A stretch of DNA of 64,000 bases from NCBI GenBank assembly GCA_003116975.1, contig BGKB01000037.1, positions 1 through 64,000 on the forward strand, written 5' to 3'. Shown here one piece after another: positions 20,212-32,003 of this stretch. This DNA is from Aurantiochytrium sp. KH105. Its lineage: Eukaryota > Sar > Bigyra > Thraustochytrida > Thraustochytriidae. A program made the position numbers and the translations under genes. Under the pieces are notes generated by a model. It made no database searches and was not told where the DNA came from. It saw only the letters and a list, made by a program, of their open reading frames with translations. Numbering within the stretch: position 1 is the first letter of the stretch; the number at the start of each line of letters is the position of its first letter.

Positions 20212-21318
20212 TCCGGTAATCCATGGGTGCTCGAGAGCCTGCTCGGTCGTGAGACGCCGATCGGGATTCTTTTGCAAGAGGCCGCGCACGAGATCCTTTG
20301 CAGAATCAGAAATGCGGTCCCAGTATGGCGAAGGAAAATCATACGAGGCTGCCTTGATGGCCTCGAACATTTCAGCATCGTTCTCGGCATAAAAGGGCGG
20401 GAAACCGCAGAGCAAAATGTACACAATGACGCCGACGCTCCACATGTCGACCTGCTTGCCGTAGCCTTGCAAAAGGAGGACCTCCGGAGCCACGTAACCA
20501 GGGGTTCCGCATGCGGTGTGCAGCAGTTCGCCGTCCGTAATGAACTTGGACAGCCCAAAGTCAGCAATCTTGATCTCGGCATTTGGGCTGCGGTCCGTGT
20601 AGAGAAGATTTTCCGGCTTGAGGTCGCGATGCACGATGCCGAGACTGTGCAGATAGCCAATAGCACCGATAATACTTCGCGAAAGGTCCGAGGCATCCTT
20701 TTCGCTAAAAGTTCCATTTTCCACGATGCGATCAAAGAGCTCTCCGCCGTCGAGGACGTCCATGATGAGGTAGAGCTTTTTGCGCGTCTCAAAGATCTCT
20801 TTCATGTTGATGACATTGATGTGGTCGACCTGTTTGAGGATGGAAATCTCTGTGAGAAGGGCCTCGCGATTCTCCTGGAGTGTAGCTTTGTCGATAATCT
20901 TGATGGCGTACGCTTGGCCCGTTCGCTTGAGCACGCCGAGCTTGACCGTGGCAAAGGTGCCTGCACCGAGTTCGCGTTTGATATCGTAGAGGTCACGAAT
21001 TGTCATTTTGCTTGCCTGCGTGATAGCCGCGACCCACTCAGCAGTCTCGTCTGCGGAGTTGGCGCGCAATAGGTACGATCGGCTGCAAGCGATGAGCTCA
21101 AAGACGTTGTCGCAGTCCACTTTGCCGCCCTTTTCGACCGTGGAGACTGTGGACCCTTCGAGAGGAATCACGCCGTCCGGCCTCTGATCACCCTCCTTTT
21201 TGAAATAGTGCATGAAGTTGTCCTTGATCGAAAAGTACCGCTCCTTCCACTCTTTGCCTTTGTGTCCAAGCGCTTGCAGAGGCCCTGCCTGGCCATCGTC
21301 GCCGTGGAGGCGACCCAT
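20083..21318 (-). CDS. PH-domain calcium/calmodulin-dependent-type protein kinase
   Basis: 411 residues. A PH domain (about 10-101, with KGKEWKERYFSIKDNFMHYF) precedes a CaMK-type Ser/Thr kinase (about 111-365). Visible motifs are GAGTFATVKLG (118-128), Lys140, HRDLKPEN (230-237), DFG (253-255) and GTPGYVAPE (271-279). The tail from about 366 has KEFNAKRRFQQGVGKLI, resembling the autoinhibitory/calmodulin-binding helix of CaMKI/DCLK kinases. By family it is a Ca2+-regulated kinase brought to membranes by the PH domain. The ATG at 21318 leaves few residues before the PH domain. The last 40 residues belong to the repeat described for 19789-20211. The neighbour upstream is 4.1 kb away. Confidence 0.9.
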   Translation of the reverse strand: MGRLHGDDGQAGPLQALGHKGKEWKERYFSIKDNFMHYFKKEGDQRPDGVIPLEGSTVSTVEKGGKVDCDNVFELIACSRSYLLRANSADETAEWVAAITQASKMTIRDLYDIKRELGAGTFATVKLGVLKRTGQAYAIKIIDKATLQENREALLTEISILKQVDHINVINMKEIFETRKKLYLIMDVLDGGELFDRIVENGTFSEKDASDLSRSIIGAIGYLHSLGIVHRDLKPENLLYTDRSPNAEIKIADFGLSKFITDGELLHTACGTPGYVAPEVLLLQGYGKQVDMWSVGVIVYILLCGFPPFYAENDAEMFEAIKAASYDFPSPYWDRISDSAKDLVRGLLQKNPDRRLTTEQALEHPWITGESASTEVNTVLIETLKEFNAKRRFQQGVGKLISINRFKNAMN

Positions 21319-22707
21319 GCTCGCGCTGCGAGCTTACGTTCTTGAGCTGCACCTCCTGCCTGCCTGCCTGGCTGGCTGACGCGAGCGATGCGCGCCGGAC
21401 ACACGCGCTATTTTGTGCAATGCTTTGCTTTGCTTTGCTATGCTCTGCTTTGCCTCGTCACCGCTTGGATGGCTCCTCTCGGACACTTTGCGCGAGCAAA
21501 GGTCTCCAAGAATCCCTAGCGCGAGCCACCGCGCGCAGCGGTGTGATGTGGCAGCACCCAATCTGCCGGCTTCGTTTGGCTTGGTTTGGCTTGCCTTGGC
21601 TCGGCTTGCCTTGGCTCGGCTTGGCCTTGTTGTTGACTTTGGACTTCTAGCTTATATCTGTATTCTTTTGCTCTGCTGTGCTCTGGTGCGCTCGCTGGCT
21701 GCTGGACGGTGTGTACGCTTTTTCGCGCTTGGGTCGACTTTTCCTTCAGTTTGATTTGATTGCTGATTTCTCTCTACACGCTCGCAAGTTCGAAGCTGGC
21801 AGAACGAACGACTGAACGAACACCCGCCCACCCACCCACGTGAAAAAATAATAGGCCCGCCTCAAAGGTGTGCGCGCGCTCGCCACGTTCACAAAGGAAA
21901 AGAAGCTCGTCTCTTGTTGCGACGCTCACGATGTAAAATCCATCCATCCAATCAACCCTTTTCACCAACCTTCGGATTAGTCGGTTACGCAGCTTTTGAC
22001 GCTCCCCAGCGACGGCCCCACGGCTCGTTCGCTCGCTTGCTTGCTTTCCCCTAACACCATTTGTCCTCGTTGCAACGGCGTCAAGCACACCTGCTCCCTC
22101 CGTCGCAAACGTAACCATGCGCTCCTTCGTCTCTCCGGCTCTCCCTCTTTCTGACAAGGAAAATGGAAAACAGCTCGCCAACATGAGCTCGAACAAAGCT
22201 CCACGTACTGCGGAGATCCGTTGATCTGCGCAACCCCAAATCGCTCGCTGACCCGGCGGGAATCCGGGGAGTCTTCGAGCACGGCGGAGACCTGGCTGCT
22301 GCAGCTGCTGCTGCTGCACGTGCAGAAAAGGCGCGGGCGGTCCAGCGGCGGGCCGCAGAGGGTGCGCTTGCACGCGCACGCTCACACCGCGCGGTCGCGA
22401 TTTTCGCGCGCAGCCCTCGTCCGGGACGGTATGTACGTACGTACATACGTGCGCAGCTCGCCTCGCCTCGCCCGCTCGGGACGTGCAGGATGCGACCGCA
22501 CGTGCTGCGCGCTTTGTCCCAGCCCAGCCCAGCGCAGCACAGCACAGCAAAGCCTGGCAACCCAAGGCAGCTGCAGCACAGCAGGCAGAGGCTGCGCTGT
22601 CCTGGACGCTCCCCCTCCGTACGCGCTCAGCCTGCGCAGGCGCTCGAGGGCTCGGAGCGAGAGGAGGCCGTGCGCTCGACCAAAAAGAGCGACCAGTTCC
22701 TGCAGCC

Positions 22708-22737
22708 GAAGAAGAAGAAGAAGAAGAAGAAGAAGAA
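22708..22737. repeat. (AAG)n array
   Basis: Ten GAA/AAG units in a gene-poor stretch. Simple repeat. Confidence 0.9.
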
Positions 22738-24122
22738 CTCCTTCCTTCGTCGTCTTCACAATCCGTCACCCAAGGTGGCGCCTGCTGCAGTCGCTCGCAG
22801 CGCAGCGCAGCGTGAACCCGCGAGGAAAGCCGTCTCCATCATCATCAGCTCCTCCGGCGAGGAGCGGAGAAGGGAAAAAGGAGAGAAAGGCCCGTCCCTG
22901 CCCGTTCTGGGCTGCGCTACTGCGCTATGTAGGATATTCTGCTCGTCGCCGCGCTCGCAGCCGTCCATTTCGGGAACAAGCGCTCGCCGACGCAGCGTCA
23001 TCGCGCCCGGCGCCGCCTCCGGAGCCGCCCTTGCCCGTCCGCGCATGCATGCATGCTCGCACCGCACGCACGAATGCGCGGCTCCACGACCGGACGCGAG
23101 CGCAGGCGCGGCCGGAGGACGAGGAGTGAGAGCCCCGGCCTTGGTGGCCAGGCGCGAGGTGTGCGTGAAGGCAAAAACCGAGGCGGGTGAGCAAAACACA
23201 ACAGGCTCAGGTAGCTTGGACTTCATTCACGTTGGGCTTGACAGGTGTTGTGAAGGAATGAATGACCATGATGGGACGGGGTTGAGGACGAGAGTGAGGA
23301 GAAGGAGGACGAGCACGAGAAGGAGGGCGAGGACGAGGGGACGAGGACGAGGCCAGCAACAGCAACTCAAATGCATTTCACGTGGAGCAGACAGATTCTG
23401 GCTGAATTGACTGTATGCTACCAACCAGCACTGCAGAGCGCGCAGGACAAGACGGGCCAGATGAGGCGCCCCTGGAACTTGGAGCAGGACGGCGGCCTGG
23501 CCAACTACCAAGCAAGGAAGCAAGCAATGGCGAAGAAGCAGCCGCAGCAGCAAAAGGAAAGAACTGCTGCAGTGTCTGCAGGGAAGGAAGACGGCAGCCG
23601 CCAGCCACCAGTCGCGGCTCTCAAGAGGGGATGGAGGAGGAAAAGGAAGATGGTATAAGGGGACGCGAGGCGTGCTGCTCTTCTAGCTCGCGACGGCGAC
23701 TGCGGCTCGACCGACCAGGCGTCGTGGTCGACTCTATTCGACTCCATTCGACCCGACTCGACTCGACTTGGCGTGGCTTGGCTTGACGTGGTTTACGACT
23801 CGACTCGGCTTGACTTTGTTATTACGATTCGACTTGGCTTGACGTAAAAGTTGACGTATAAGATTCCACGCGACCTGGTTGATTGCTTCTTACGACACTT
23901 GTTCTCTTGCCATCGGTCGTGCCCGTTCAGCTGCGTGCACTGATCCGATCCCTCCCTCCCTCCCTGGCTGGGCTGTGCTTGTCTCCTGGCTCGCCGAGGT
24001 GCGTTGGCTCGCATCGACACAGCTTTCCTGGTCGAGCAATTCAGTTCGACTGGCTTGTGAGCGAGCAGCCGCCACGGATCGACTCGTCGACTCGTCGATC
24101 GATCGATTGACTGACTGCTGCT

Positions 24123-24143
24123 GATCGATCGATCGATCGATCG
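24123..24143. repeat. (GATC)n array
   Basis: Five GATC units, preceded by TCGTCGACTCGTCGATCGATCG. Self-complementary simple repeat. Confidence 0.85.
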
Positions 24144-24261
24144 TTGGCTGCGGTGCGGCCTCCAGTCGAGGCGGCGCGATCGAGCGGCAGGCAAGGCACG
24201 TGCGCCCCTTCTTCAGCTCGACAACCCTGTGCTCGCTCTCCCTGGATGCCTGCACTGACTG

Positions 24262-24312
24262 ACATGGCGTGGCATGGCATGGCATTGCAATGCATTGCAT
24301 TGCATTGCATTG
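24262..24312. repeat. GGCAT / TGCAT pentamer array
   Basis: ATGGCGTGGCATGGCATGGC passes into TGCAT units. Pentanucleotide repeat with a change of unit midway. Confidence 0.85.
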
Positions 24313-25093
24313 ATGACTGTGCTTGCGATGACGACGATCTCATTGCATTGTATCCGAGTCCCTGCCTTGGTCGGCCAGCTAGCTTGCTCAATCTTCGTCA
24401 TCGCCGCGCCGAGGCGGAGCCGAGCAGCGCCCGACACCACACCACGGAGGCGCGGGCGAGGCTTGCAGGAGGTAGTCAAGGCCGCGTCCTTTGTGGCGAG
24501 CAGCCTGCCGCGCAGTGCTCACCATCCGAGCCGTCATGGCATCGCGAGCCTTCCATTCTGCATGCAACCCGCCTCGCATGTCACCCCGCCTCGGCGCGCA
24601 GGTGCTCGGCGCTCGCGGCGTCTGTCCTGCGGCCAGCCAGGTCTCCCGCCACGGCCCAGCCTCCCCTTCGCACGCGCGCACTTCGCCTCGCCTCGCAGCC
24701 AGGCATGATGCGATATGAACCATGCCATCTGACTCCCCGCTCCCGGCTCTTCGCGGCGCCGGCTCCCGCGCGGGCTTCGCTGCTGCGCGACCTGCTCGAG
24801 CTCCGCGTGCGCCGTGCAGAGCGGAGTCGGGTCGGGCCGCGCGTGTCTGTCTGTCTGGTGCTCGGGTCGAGGCCTCCGTCGCGGGCGCGGCCTCGAAGGA
24901 GGAAAGGAGAGAAAGAACCCCGGCTGGAGGAGACCGGGATCCCCTCCTTGCCTGCCTTCCTGCTCTCTCTACTTCCTCCTGTGAAACAGCGTGCGGCAGA
25001 CAGGCAAACAAGCGCGCACCAGCCAGACAAAACAACTGGGGCTTCTTCCCGTTTGCTGGCTGGTGCCGCACTGTGAGTGCGGCGGCCATTCCG

Positions 25094-25118
25094 CACTTGC
25101 GGCGCGCGGCCGCAAGTG
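25094..25118. promoter_or_regulatory. CACTTGCGGC inverted repeat upstream of glutamine synthetase
   Basis: CACTTGCGGC (25094-25103), five bases, GCCGCAAGTG (25109-25118): a perfect 10-base palindrome, 314 bases before the GSIII ATG. The same core is found upstream of the first CK1 gene and the ATG8-like gene. CACTTG fits the E-box form CANNTG. The binding factor is unknown; a regulatory role is inferred from recurrence. Confidence 0.55.
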
Positions 25119-25431
25119 GACCAAACGCAGCAGCTTCCCAAGCGCGGCTTGCTTCCTGCTGTTTCCTCTTCCTCCCTTCCTCCCGGAGAGCAAAACACAG
25201 AGGGAGAGAGAGGCGCGGCGTGCAAACATCTCGTGGACGCGGCAGACGCGGCGTTGAGGCCTTCTTCCGGACGAGGAGCGGCGCCCGGAGAGACGCGGCA
25301 GACGCGCGGCAGCAGCAGAACCGCAACGCGCCCCGGCCTCTGATCTCGCTGCAGAACGTGTGGCAGGCAGGCAGCAGGCAGCAGGCAGCAGGCAAGCGAG
25401 ACACCGAGAAAGAAGAGCGAGCAGCGGCGCG

Positions 25432-27603
25432 ATGATGCGCAGCACCAAGACCACGCAGGCGCTCCTGCGCAGCGTGCGCCAGGCGCAGGCGACCAAGCCG
25501 GCGTGGCAGAAGATCGGCCTCCGCGGCCTCGCGTCCAAGGCCGCCGAGGAGGAGGCCCGCCGCGGCTCCCTCGTGTTCGATGTCGAAAAGTCCGCCGTTG
25601 CCGACGAGTGGCGCCAGAGCCTCGAGGAGTGGAGGCCCATGAGCAAGGAGGCCCAGAATAAGCTGGCCGAGGAGCTCGTCGCCTTCGCTGACAAGCACGG
25701 CGCCTCGTACTACGCCCACTGGGCCAGCCCCGTGCGCGGCCCTGTCAGCCTGACCAAGCACCAGACCTTTATGGACTACGAGTTCGACGGTGCCGACCGC
25801 CGCCTCGTGCGCGGCCTCTCCGGCTCCAAGGTCTTTGCCAGCGAGGCCGACGGATCCTCGTTCCCCAACGGCGGCCTCCGCCAGACGCACTCGGCCGCCG
25901 CCTACCTCACCTGGGATCGCACCAGCCCTCCCTTCATCCGCGGCGAGACCCTCTTCCTCCCCAGCGGCTTTGTCTCGTGGAAGGGCGATGCCCTCGATGA
26001 GAAGACCCCGCTCCTGCGCTCCGTCGATGCCATCGACCGCGCCGGCGGCCACCTCCTGCGCCAGATCGGCGAGACCGAGGCCACCGGCGTTCTCGCCAAC
26101 CTCGGCTGCGAGCAGGAGTTCTTCCTCATGGACCGCGAGCACTACCTGCAGCGCCCTGATCTCATGGCCTGCGGCCGCACGCTTCTCGGCGCCTCGCCCG
26201 CGCGTGGCCAGCAGACTGACCTCAACTACTTCGCCCCTCTCCCCGCTCGCGTCGCCGAGGTCCTCGACATCGCCGAGAAGGAGATGCAAAAGGTTGGCGT
26301 CACCAACACCGTCTACCACAGCGAAGTGGCCCCCGGCCAGTTCGAGTTCGCTCCTCTCTTCACCTCCCTCAGCGTCTCTGCCGACAACAACGTCGTCGCC
26401 ATGGAGATCCTCAAGGAGGCCGCCGAGTCCAAGGGCCTCGTCGCTCTCTTCCACGAGAAGCCCTTTGCCGGCGTCAACGGCTCGGGCAAGCACAGCAACT
26501 GGAGCCTCATCGAGCGCAGCACCGGCCGCCAGCTCTTTGTCCCCGGTGAGTCCCCGGAGGAGCAGCGCACCTTCATTGCCCTCATGGCATGCATGGTCCG
26601 CGCCGTCCACCTGCACGGCGACCTGATCCGCACCTCGGTCGGTTCCGCCGGCAACGACCACCGCCTCGGCGCCCAGGAGGCCCCTCCCGCCATTCTTAGC
26701 CTCGATGTCGGCGAGACCCTCGCCGAGCACCTGCAGCGCATCATCGACGACCCGTCGGCCCCCATTGAGGGCTTCGCGCTCGAGAAGAAGGAGATCAGCT
26801 TCAACACGCGCTCTCTTCAGCCCGTGCGCGGCGCTGGCGAAGACCGCAACCGCACGGCCCCGTTCCCCTTTTGCGGCAACCGCTTCGAGTTCCGCGCTGT
26901 GGGCTCCAACCAGCATGCTGGCTTCCCCATGACCTGCGTGCAGGCTGCCTTTGCCGAGTCCATGATGGTCATGGCCGACCAGCTCGCCGTTGGCACCCCT
27001 CTCGAGACTGTGGTGCGCCACTTCCTCGTTCAGCACGGCAACGCCATCTTCACCGGCAACGGCTACTCTTCCGAGTGGCAGGAGGAGGAGGCCCCGCGCC
27101 GCGGCCTTCTCAACCTCCAGACCACCGTTGATGCCCTCGAGACACTCGCCAGCGAGAAGAACGTCAAGCTCTTCTCCAAGGTTGGTGTCTTCACCCCGGA
27201 TGAGGTTCACGCCCGCCAGGAGCTCTACTTCGAGCGCTACGTTGAGGACATTATGATTGAGGCCAACTGCCTGCTTGACATGCTCGAGAAGGGTGCCCTT
27301 CCGGCCTGCGCTCAGGATCTCCAGACCTACAGCTACGCCAGCGGTCTCCAGGGCAACCGTGCCTCGATGTACTCGCACCTTCGCCAGGCCGTCGATGACC
27401 TCGCTGCCGGCATCCTTGCCATGCCTCGCGACGCTGAGATCGGGGTCCAGGCCCGCTACGCCGTCGAGACCATCAAGCCGCTTATGCTTGCCGCCCGCGA
27501 GCTCTCTGACCAGTCGGAGCGCCTTGTCGCCGATGGTCTCTGGCCCTACCCCTCGTACCAGGAGATGCTCTTTGAAGTGAACTCCATGCCTAGGTCTGCC
27601 TAA
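25432..27603 (+). CDS. GSIII: Glutamine synthetase type III with organelle presequence
   Basis: 723 residues from ATG 25432, the usual size of type III (GlnN) enzymes and about twice that of type II. It makes glutamine from glutamate, ammonia and ATP. Diagnostic stretches are NGSGKHSNWSL (from 349), GNDHRLGAQEAPPAI and RNRTAPFPFCGNRFEF (about 472-487). The first 35 residues (TKTTQALLRSVRQAQATKPA) are basic with few acids, which suggests a mitochondrial transit peptide. The frame is open upstream to GTG 25360, but ATG 25432 begins the presequence. The gene shows strong G/C bias at third positions, which opens a very long antisense frame. Confidence 0.95.
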   Translation: MMRSTKTTQALLRSVRQAQATKPAWQKIGLRGLASKAAEEEARRGSLVFDVEKSAVADEWRQSLEEWRPMSKEAQNKLAEELVAFADKHGASYYAHWASPVRGPVSLTKHQTFMDYEFDGADRRLVRGLSGSKVFASEADGSSFPNGGLRQTHSAAAYLTWDRTSPPFIRGETLFLPSGFVSWKGDALDEKTPLLRSVDAIDRAGGHLLRQIGETEATGVLANLGCEQEFFLMDREHYLQRPDLMACGRTLLGASPARGQQTDLNYFAPLPARVAEVLDIAEKEMQKVGVTNTVYHSEVAPGQFEFAPLFTSLSVSADNNVVAMEILKEAAESKGLVALFHEKPFAGVNGSGKHSNWSLIERSTGRQLFVPGESPEEQRTFIALMACMVRAVHLHGDLIRTSVGSAGNDHRLGAQEAPPAILSLDVGETLAEHLQRIIDDPSAPIEGFALEKKEISFNTRSLQPVRGAGEDRNRTAPFPFCGNRFEFRAVGSNQHAGFPMTCVQAAFAESMMVMADQLAVGTPLETVVRHFLVQHGNAIFTGNGYSSEWQEEEAPRRGLLNLQTTVDALETLASEKNVKLFSKVGVFTPDEVHARQELYFERYVEDIMIEANCLLDMLEKGALPACAQDLQTYSYASGLQGNRASMYSHLRQAVDDLAAGILAMPRDAEIGVQARYAVETIKPLMLAARELSDQSERLVADGLWPYPSYQEMLFEVNSMPRSA

Positions 27604-28769
27604 GTATTCAGAGTCACGGCGGAGGCGCGTGAACTCTGTGTGTAACTTGACTTGCAGCGTGGTCCGGTCTAAATAAGAAGAACAAGAAAAAGTAGAAGAA
27701 ATGAGCGACTTTACATGAGGTGGCGGCTTTCGCAACCTCAATTCCGCTCCCTTTGCCTTTTTCTCCATTTCTCTCTGCCAAGCAGAGATATAACTGCTAG
27801 ATCATAGTTTTTTTGACACAAACTGCAAAAAATGAAGAATCCGAATTGCTTTATTACGATCCAAATCATCTTTTGACGAAGGCTCCTCACAGAATCAAAA
27901 AGGCAAATCGATGCTTTGAACCAATGTTTTTGCTTTCGCAGCAAGAATAATGCTGCACAGACTTTTGCTTGTCGACGCCAACTGTAGCAGCATTTTCCCT
28001 TTCGAACCATCCGGTTCATTTTCTGGCTTGACTCGTTTTACCGAATACCCTGCCACGCATACCTAGAAAGCTAGATGACCCTGACAGCGTCCTGTGTGCA
28101 TTGTCATTTCCAAAATAAAATCTTCCCTTCCGAATACAGTACCTATACTCTTCAACGCATACAAAGTAAGCAATATGGCCTTGACAGCGTCCTGCATTGC
28201 TTCGTCTGTTTCAGAAAAAAAATATATCTTCAAAGGAAAGGTTTGAGGACGTAAACTCCGCCCACTCCCTTGTTATACAGTTTGTGCCAGCACTTGCATT
28301 GTTTCAAGTGCAAAGCAGCTAAAAGATCATTCTTTGTCTCAATCGCCAAGCCACCGAAAGACACGGCAAGAGCAATTATTCCTGACAGTGAATATCAATT
28401 CCTGTGTTTGCAAGTTGTTGTTTGCGGCGAGAGAGAAAACAAAAATCAAAAGGAGAAAATGTGATTATTCATTTTCGAAGTAGGAAGCTCGAGAGTCAAA
28501 GCGGGCGAGAACGTCTTTCCTTCCGTCTTGCAGGTCTTGATCTCCGGTTCCATCAATCATCCGGACTAACTGTAAAGATAGATTGCGAGCTCGACAGGAC
28601 ATCTTCGCTGCAAAACTAGCCAATCTTGGCTATCGACGCCACCCGACTCCCCGAGGGTACAGATGGAAGATGCACGAGTCACGAGCTCGAGCGCAAGCAA
28701 CTAAGTGGCAGTCCAAATTCAGGTCGAATCCCCAGTCACGTGGTCTTTCGTTTGTTGAGGTAGAGGTTT
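27604..28769. other. A/T-richer spacer with degenerate tandem duplication
   Basis: Composition is clearly lower in G/C than flanking genes. An imperfect direct duplication occupies about 28,041-28,230. Short frames on both strands match nothing I know. The right end is the 3' region of RBX1 on the minus strand. Confidence 0.6.
28041..28230. repeat. Imperfect tandem duplication of about 90 bases
   Basis: Two units each contain CGAATAC, then ACGCATAC, then TGACAGCGTCCTG, then a TTTC run before TCTTC. The core CCTTGACAGCGTCCTG versus CCCTGACAGCGTCCTG is the best-conserved part. Confidence 0.65.
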
Positions 28770-29402
<633 letters not shown>

Positions 29403-30875
29403 TGTGCTCTTCTCCTCCTCGTCGGAGACCGGCCTCGAGAGCGAACTCGCGAGCTAGGATCGACGAATTGCCGCGTCAAACGGCCGCTCTCTCGCTCGCT
29501 CGCCGCGCCGCAGCGGGGCCGCGCGGGCGGGCGCGGGCGCCGGGAGAGGGAGCGTCTGCGGGCGCTCCGGCCGCGCGTGCGCGATATCGCCTCCTCCTGC
29601 GCGTGCGTGCGGTCGGGCGCGCCGGCGGGCGGCTCGCGCTTGGGCTTCTACTCGCCTTCTTCTTCTTCTCTTTTTTCTTTTCATTCATTCTCCTTCTTCA
29701 CTCTCGCCACGTCTCGCCCGACAGACGAACGGCACCTTTGTGCCGCTCCCGCGCCGCGTTCTCCTCCCTTTGTGCCGCCCGAGGCCCCTCCCCGTATCTT
29801 GCGATGCGCGGCACCCCGCGCAAACCTTCGCGGAACGTATCCGGATTCTTTCCGGCACCGTCGCGGAACCCTCGGTGATGGCTGGCTGTTTTTTGCGTTT
29901 TGTTTTTTTGTTCTTGTTGCCAGTTACCATGGTTGGTTTGGGTTTTTTCCATGGCGGACCGCCACAGTGAATGCGCTGCGCTACAAGTGGAGTGCACACC
30001 CTATAGTTGACTTGTCGAGGGCCTCCGCGCTGTGTCTGCGGCGGCGACGTTCAGCAATCCTGCTCGCCTAGCAGCCAGCTAGCTATACCCCTAGGAGGCT
30101 GGCAGGCAGGCAGAGAGACAGGCAGGCAGCGGTGGTGGCTGGCTGGCTTTGTTTCCACGTAGTCAAGACAGAAGGCCTCGCATGCCGTATCTTGACCTCG
30201 GCTCCGACTCGGCCTCGGCCAGCAGCAGCTTGCCAGAAGGCAACGTGGCGGGCCGCAGTCGGCGCCTGGTGCCGGCTTCACTGACGATTGATCCTAGCTA
30301 CTGCTAGTATACTTGCCGTTGTTGCTGCTGGTGTGGCTGATGCTCATCAGAGTGGACGGCCTGCTGCCCGTCTGTCTCGCGGCGAGAGGGGGAGATACGG
30401 CCCGCAAGTGTAGAATGGCGGCATAGCGCACTTGCGGCGGCGGATGCTCGACTTGGGCGCGACGCGGATGAACACGGCGGATCGGGGACGGCGGCGGCGG
30501 CTGCCAATCCCTCTTCGACGACGTGGTCGAGCGCCCGCGCGCGCACGCCGCTCCGCACCTCGCCGCACCGCACCGCACGCACGAGCGCACGCACGCACGC
30601 ACGCACCGCCGCCGGCCGCTCCGCACGCACGAGCGCCTGCGCCAGCGCGCCCGCGCCCGCGCGCGCGCCTGCACGGAGCCGGCCCTCTCCTGTGCACGGA
30701 TTGAGCGAACAGGCGGGCGAGCGAGCGAGGGCGACAAAGGAGAACAGCAGCAGCAGCAGCTGCAGCAGCTGCAAGAGGAGCAGCAGCGGAGGAGTAGCAG
30801 GAAGGGCCTCGAGCCCGCCCAGTAGGGAGAACGGAGTCCTCTCCCGCCGCAACGGACGCGAGCAGGGCAGCTGAG
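29403..30875. other. Divergent spacer between RBX1 and the first CK1 gene
   Basis: Very G/C-rich near RBX1 (29,450-29,650), with TCTTC runs (29,655-29,705), and again near CK1 (30,430-30,680). It contains CCGCAAGTG and CACTTGCGG at 30,402-30,437 and an AGC-rich run (30,745-30,795). Frames here are Arg/Ala low complexity. No gene recognised. Confidence 0.6.
30402..30437. promoter_or_regulatory. CCGCAAGTG...CACTTGCGG element upstream of CK1 copy A
   Basis: CCGCAAGTG (30402-30410) and CACTTGCGG (30429-30437) form an inverted pair with an 18-base spacer, about 440 bases before the ATG. Same core as at 25094 and 51442, with the arms in the opposite order to those at 25094. Confidence 0.5.
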
Positions 30876-32003
30876 ATGGAGCGCCGCGTCGGTAAAAAGT
30901 ACCGCCTTGGCCGCAAGATCGGCAGCGGATCCTTTGGTGATGTCTACCTCGGCACCGATGTCACCACCGGCGAGGATGTAGCCATCAAGCTTGAGCGCAT
31001 CCGGACCAAGCACCCCCAGCTGCTCTACGAGAGCAAGCTCTACCGCGTGCTTCAGGGAGGCATCGGCATCCCCTACATGCGCTGGTTTGGCGTCGAGACC
31101 CACTACAACGTCTTGGTCATGGACCTTCTCGGCCCCAGTCTCGAGGACCTCTTTAACGCCTGCGGCCGCACCTTTACGCCGCTCTGCGTCATGATGATCG
31201 GCGAGCAGCTTGTCAGCCGCATCGAGTACATGCATGCCAAGCACTTTATCCACCGTGACATCAAGCCCGACAACTTTCTCGTCGGTCGCGGACGCCGCGC
31301 CAACCTTCTCTACATCATCGACTTTGGTCTCTCCAAGCGCTTCCGCCACCCGAAGACCAGGCAGCACATGCCGTACCGCGAGGGCAAGAACCTCACGGGT
31401 ACCCCGCGTTATGCTTCGATCAACAACCATTTGGGTGTCGAACAGAGCCGGCGCGACGACATGGAATCGATCGGCTACGTGCTCGTGTACTTTGCGCGCG
31501 GGTCTCTACCGTGGCAGGGCCTCAAGGCGAACACGAAGAAGCAAAAGTACCAGAAGATCATGGACAAGAAGATGTCGGTCTCGATCGGTTCGCTCTGCAA
31601 GGGTCTCCCCGAGGAGCTCCGCAAGTACCTGGACTACTGCAGGTCTCTTCGCTTCGAGGACAAGCCCAACTACCCTTACCTGCGCGCGCTGTTCAAGGAC
31701 GCGATCGATTCGGGCAAGTATGGCGACCCGATGAAGGGTTTCGACTGGATGAGCATGAGCCGCGGAGGATCCGCTACGGGAGGCTCTGCTTCCGAGTCCC
31801 GGCAGGAGTCCGGCCGCAACAACGGCGCCGAGGGCGTGCCTGCTGCCGCCGCTGTCGCTGCGCCGGGTGCCGGCAACGAGGTCTCGATGGGCGCCGCGGG
31901 TGAGGCAGCGGCTACGGGTGCCCCGCGTCAGTACGCCGACATGGAAATGGAGGGGACCCCCCGCGCAGACGCCTCGCACAGCGCGGATCCGCGTCTCCCC
32001 TAA
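30876..32003 (+). CDS. CK1: Casein kinase 1 (delta/epsilon type), copy A
   Basis: 375 residues. A CK1-family Ser/Thr kinase with [11 protein letters not shown] (16-26), Lys38, gatekeeper Met82 in [23 protein letters not shown] (126-133), DFG (149-151) and the CK1-specific [20 protein letters not shown] in place of APE. The kinase ends near residue 292. The tail is Ser/Gly/Ala-rich. Family members are constitutively active and act on primed substrates in cell-cycle, trafficking and signalling pathways. A second gene 2.7 kb downstream is nearly identical (33589-34722). Start ATG 30876 is at the normal CK1 N-terminus. Confidence 0.96.
   Translation: MERRVGKKYRLGRKIGSGSFGDVYLGTDVTTGEDVAIKLERIRTKHPQLLYESKLYRVLQGGIGIPYMRWFGVETHYNVLVMDLLGPSLEDLFNACGRTFTPLCVMMIGEQLVSRIEYMHAKHFIHRDIKPDNFLVGRGRRANLLYIIDFGLSKRFRHPKTRQHMPYREGKNLTGTPRYASINNHLGVEQSRRDDMESIGYVLVYFARGSLPWQGLKANTKKQKYQKIMDKKMSVSIGSLCKGLPEELRKYLDYCRSLRFEDKPNYPYLRALFKDAIDSGKYGDPMKGFDWMSMSRGGSATGGSASESRQESGRNNGAEGVPAAAAVAAPGAGNEVSMGAAGEAAATGAPRQYADMEMEGTPRADASHSADPRLP

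Larger units (their letters stand above)
21319..25431. other. 4.1-kb divergent region between kinase and glutamine synthetase genes
   Basis: No supported gene. Contains TTTGC words (21,421-21,455), TTGGC/CTCGG pentamers (21,575-21,630), an AAG array (22,708-22,737), TCGACT words (23,725-23,860), a GATC array, GGCAT/TGCAT pentamers and, near 25,094, a CACTTGCGGC inverted repeat. Frames in this stretch are long only because stops are rare in G/C-rich DNA. A + frame around 22,195-22,440 has a less biased start (RRSVDLRNPKSLADPAG) but cannot be tied to a family. Confidence 0.55.

Noticed and set aside
22195-22480. + frame with RRSVDLRNPKSLADPAG then an Ala run
   Set aside because: Looks slightly coding-like but has an upstream stop, no clear splice acceptor and no known relative. 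Kept only as a note.
21774-22769. 331-codon minus frame starting with a Ser run
   Set aside because: Starts at GTG, is made of simple-repeat translation (Ser, Ala, Arg) and has no recognisable domain.
23371-23658. 95-codon + frame with RRPWNLEQDGGLANYQ
   Set aside because: Gln/Lys-rich, no family match, no supporting neighbour or conserved motif.
24388-27768. 1126-codon open frame on the minus strand across the glutamine synthetase gene
   Set aside because: It is the antisense of GSIII. High G/C at third positions removes antisense stops; the translation is Leu/Gly/Val/Glu-biased and matches no family.
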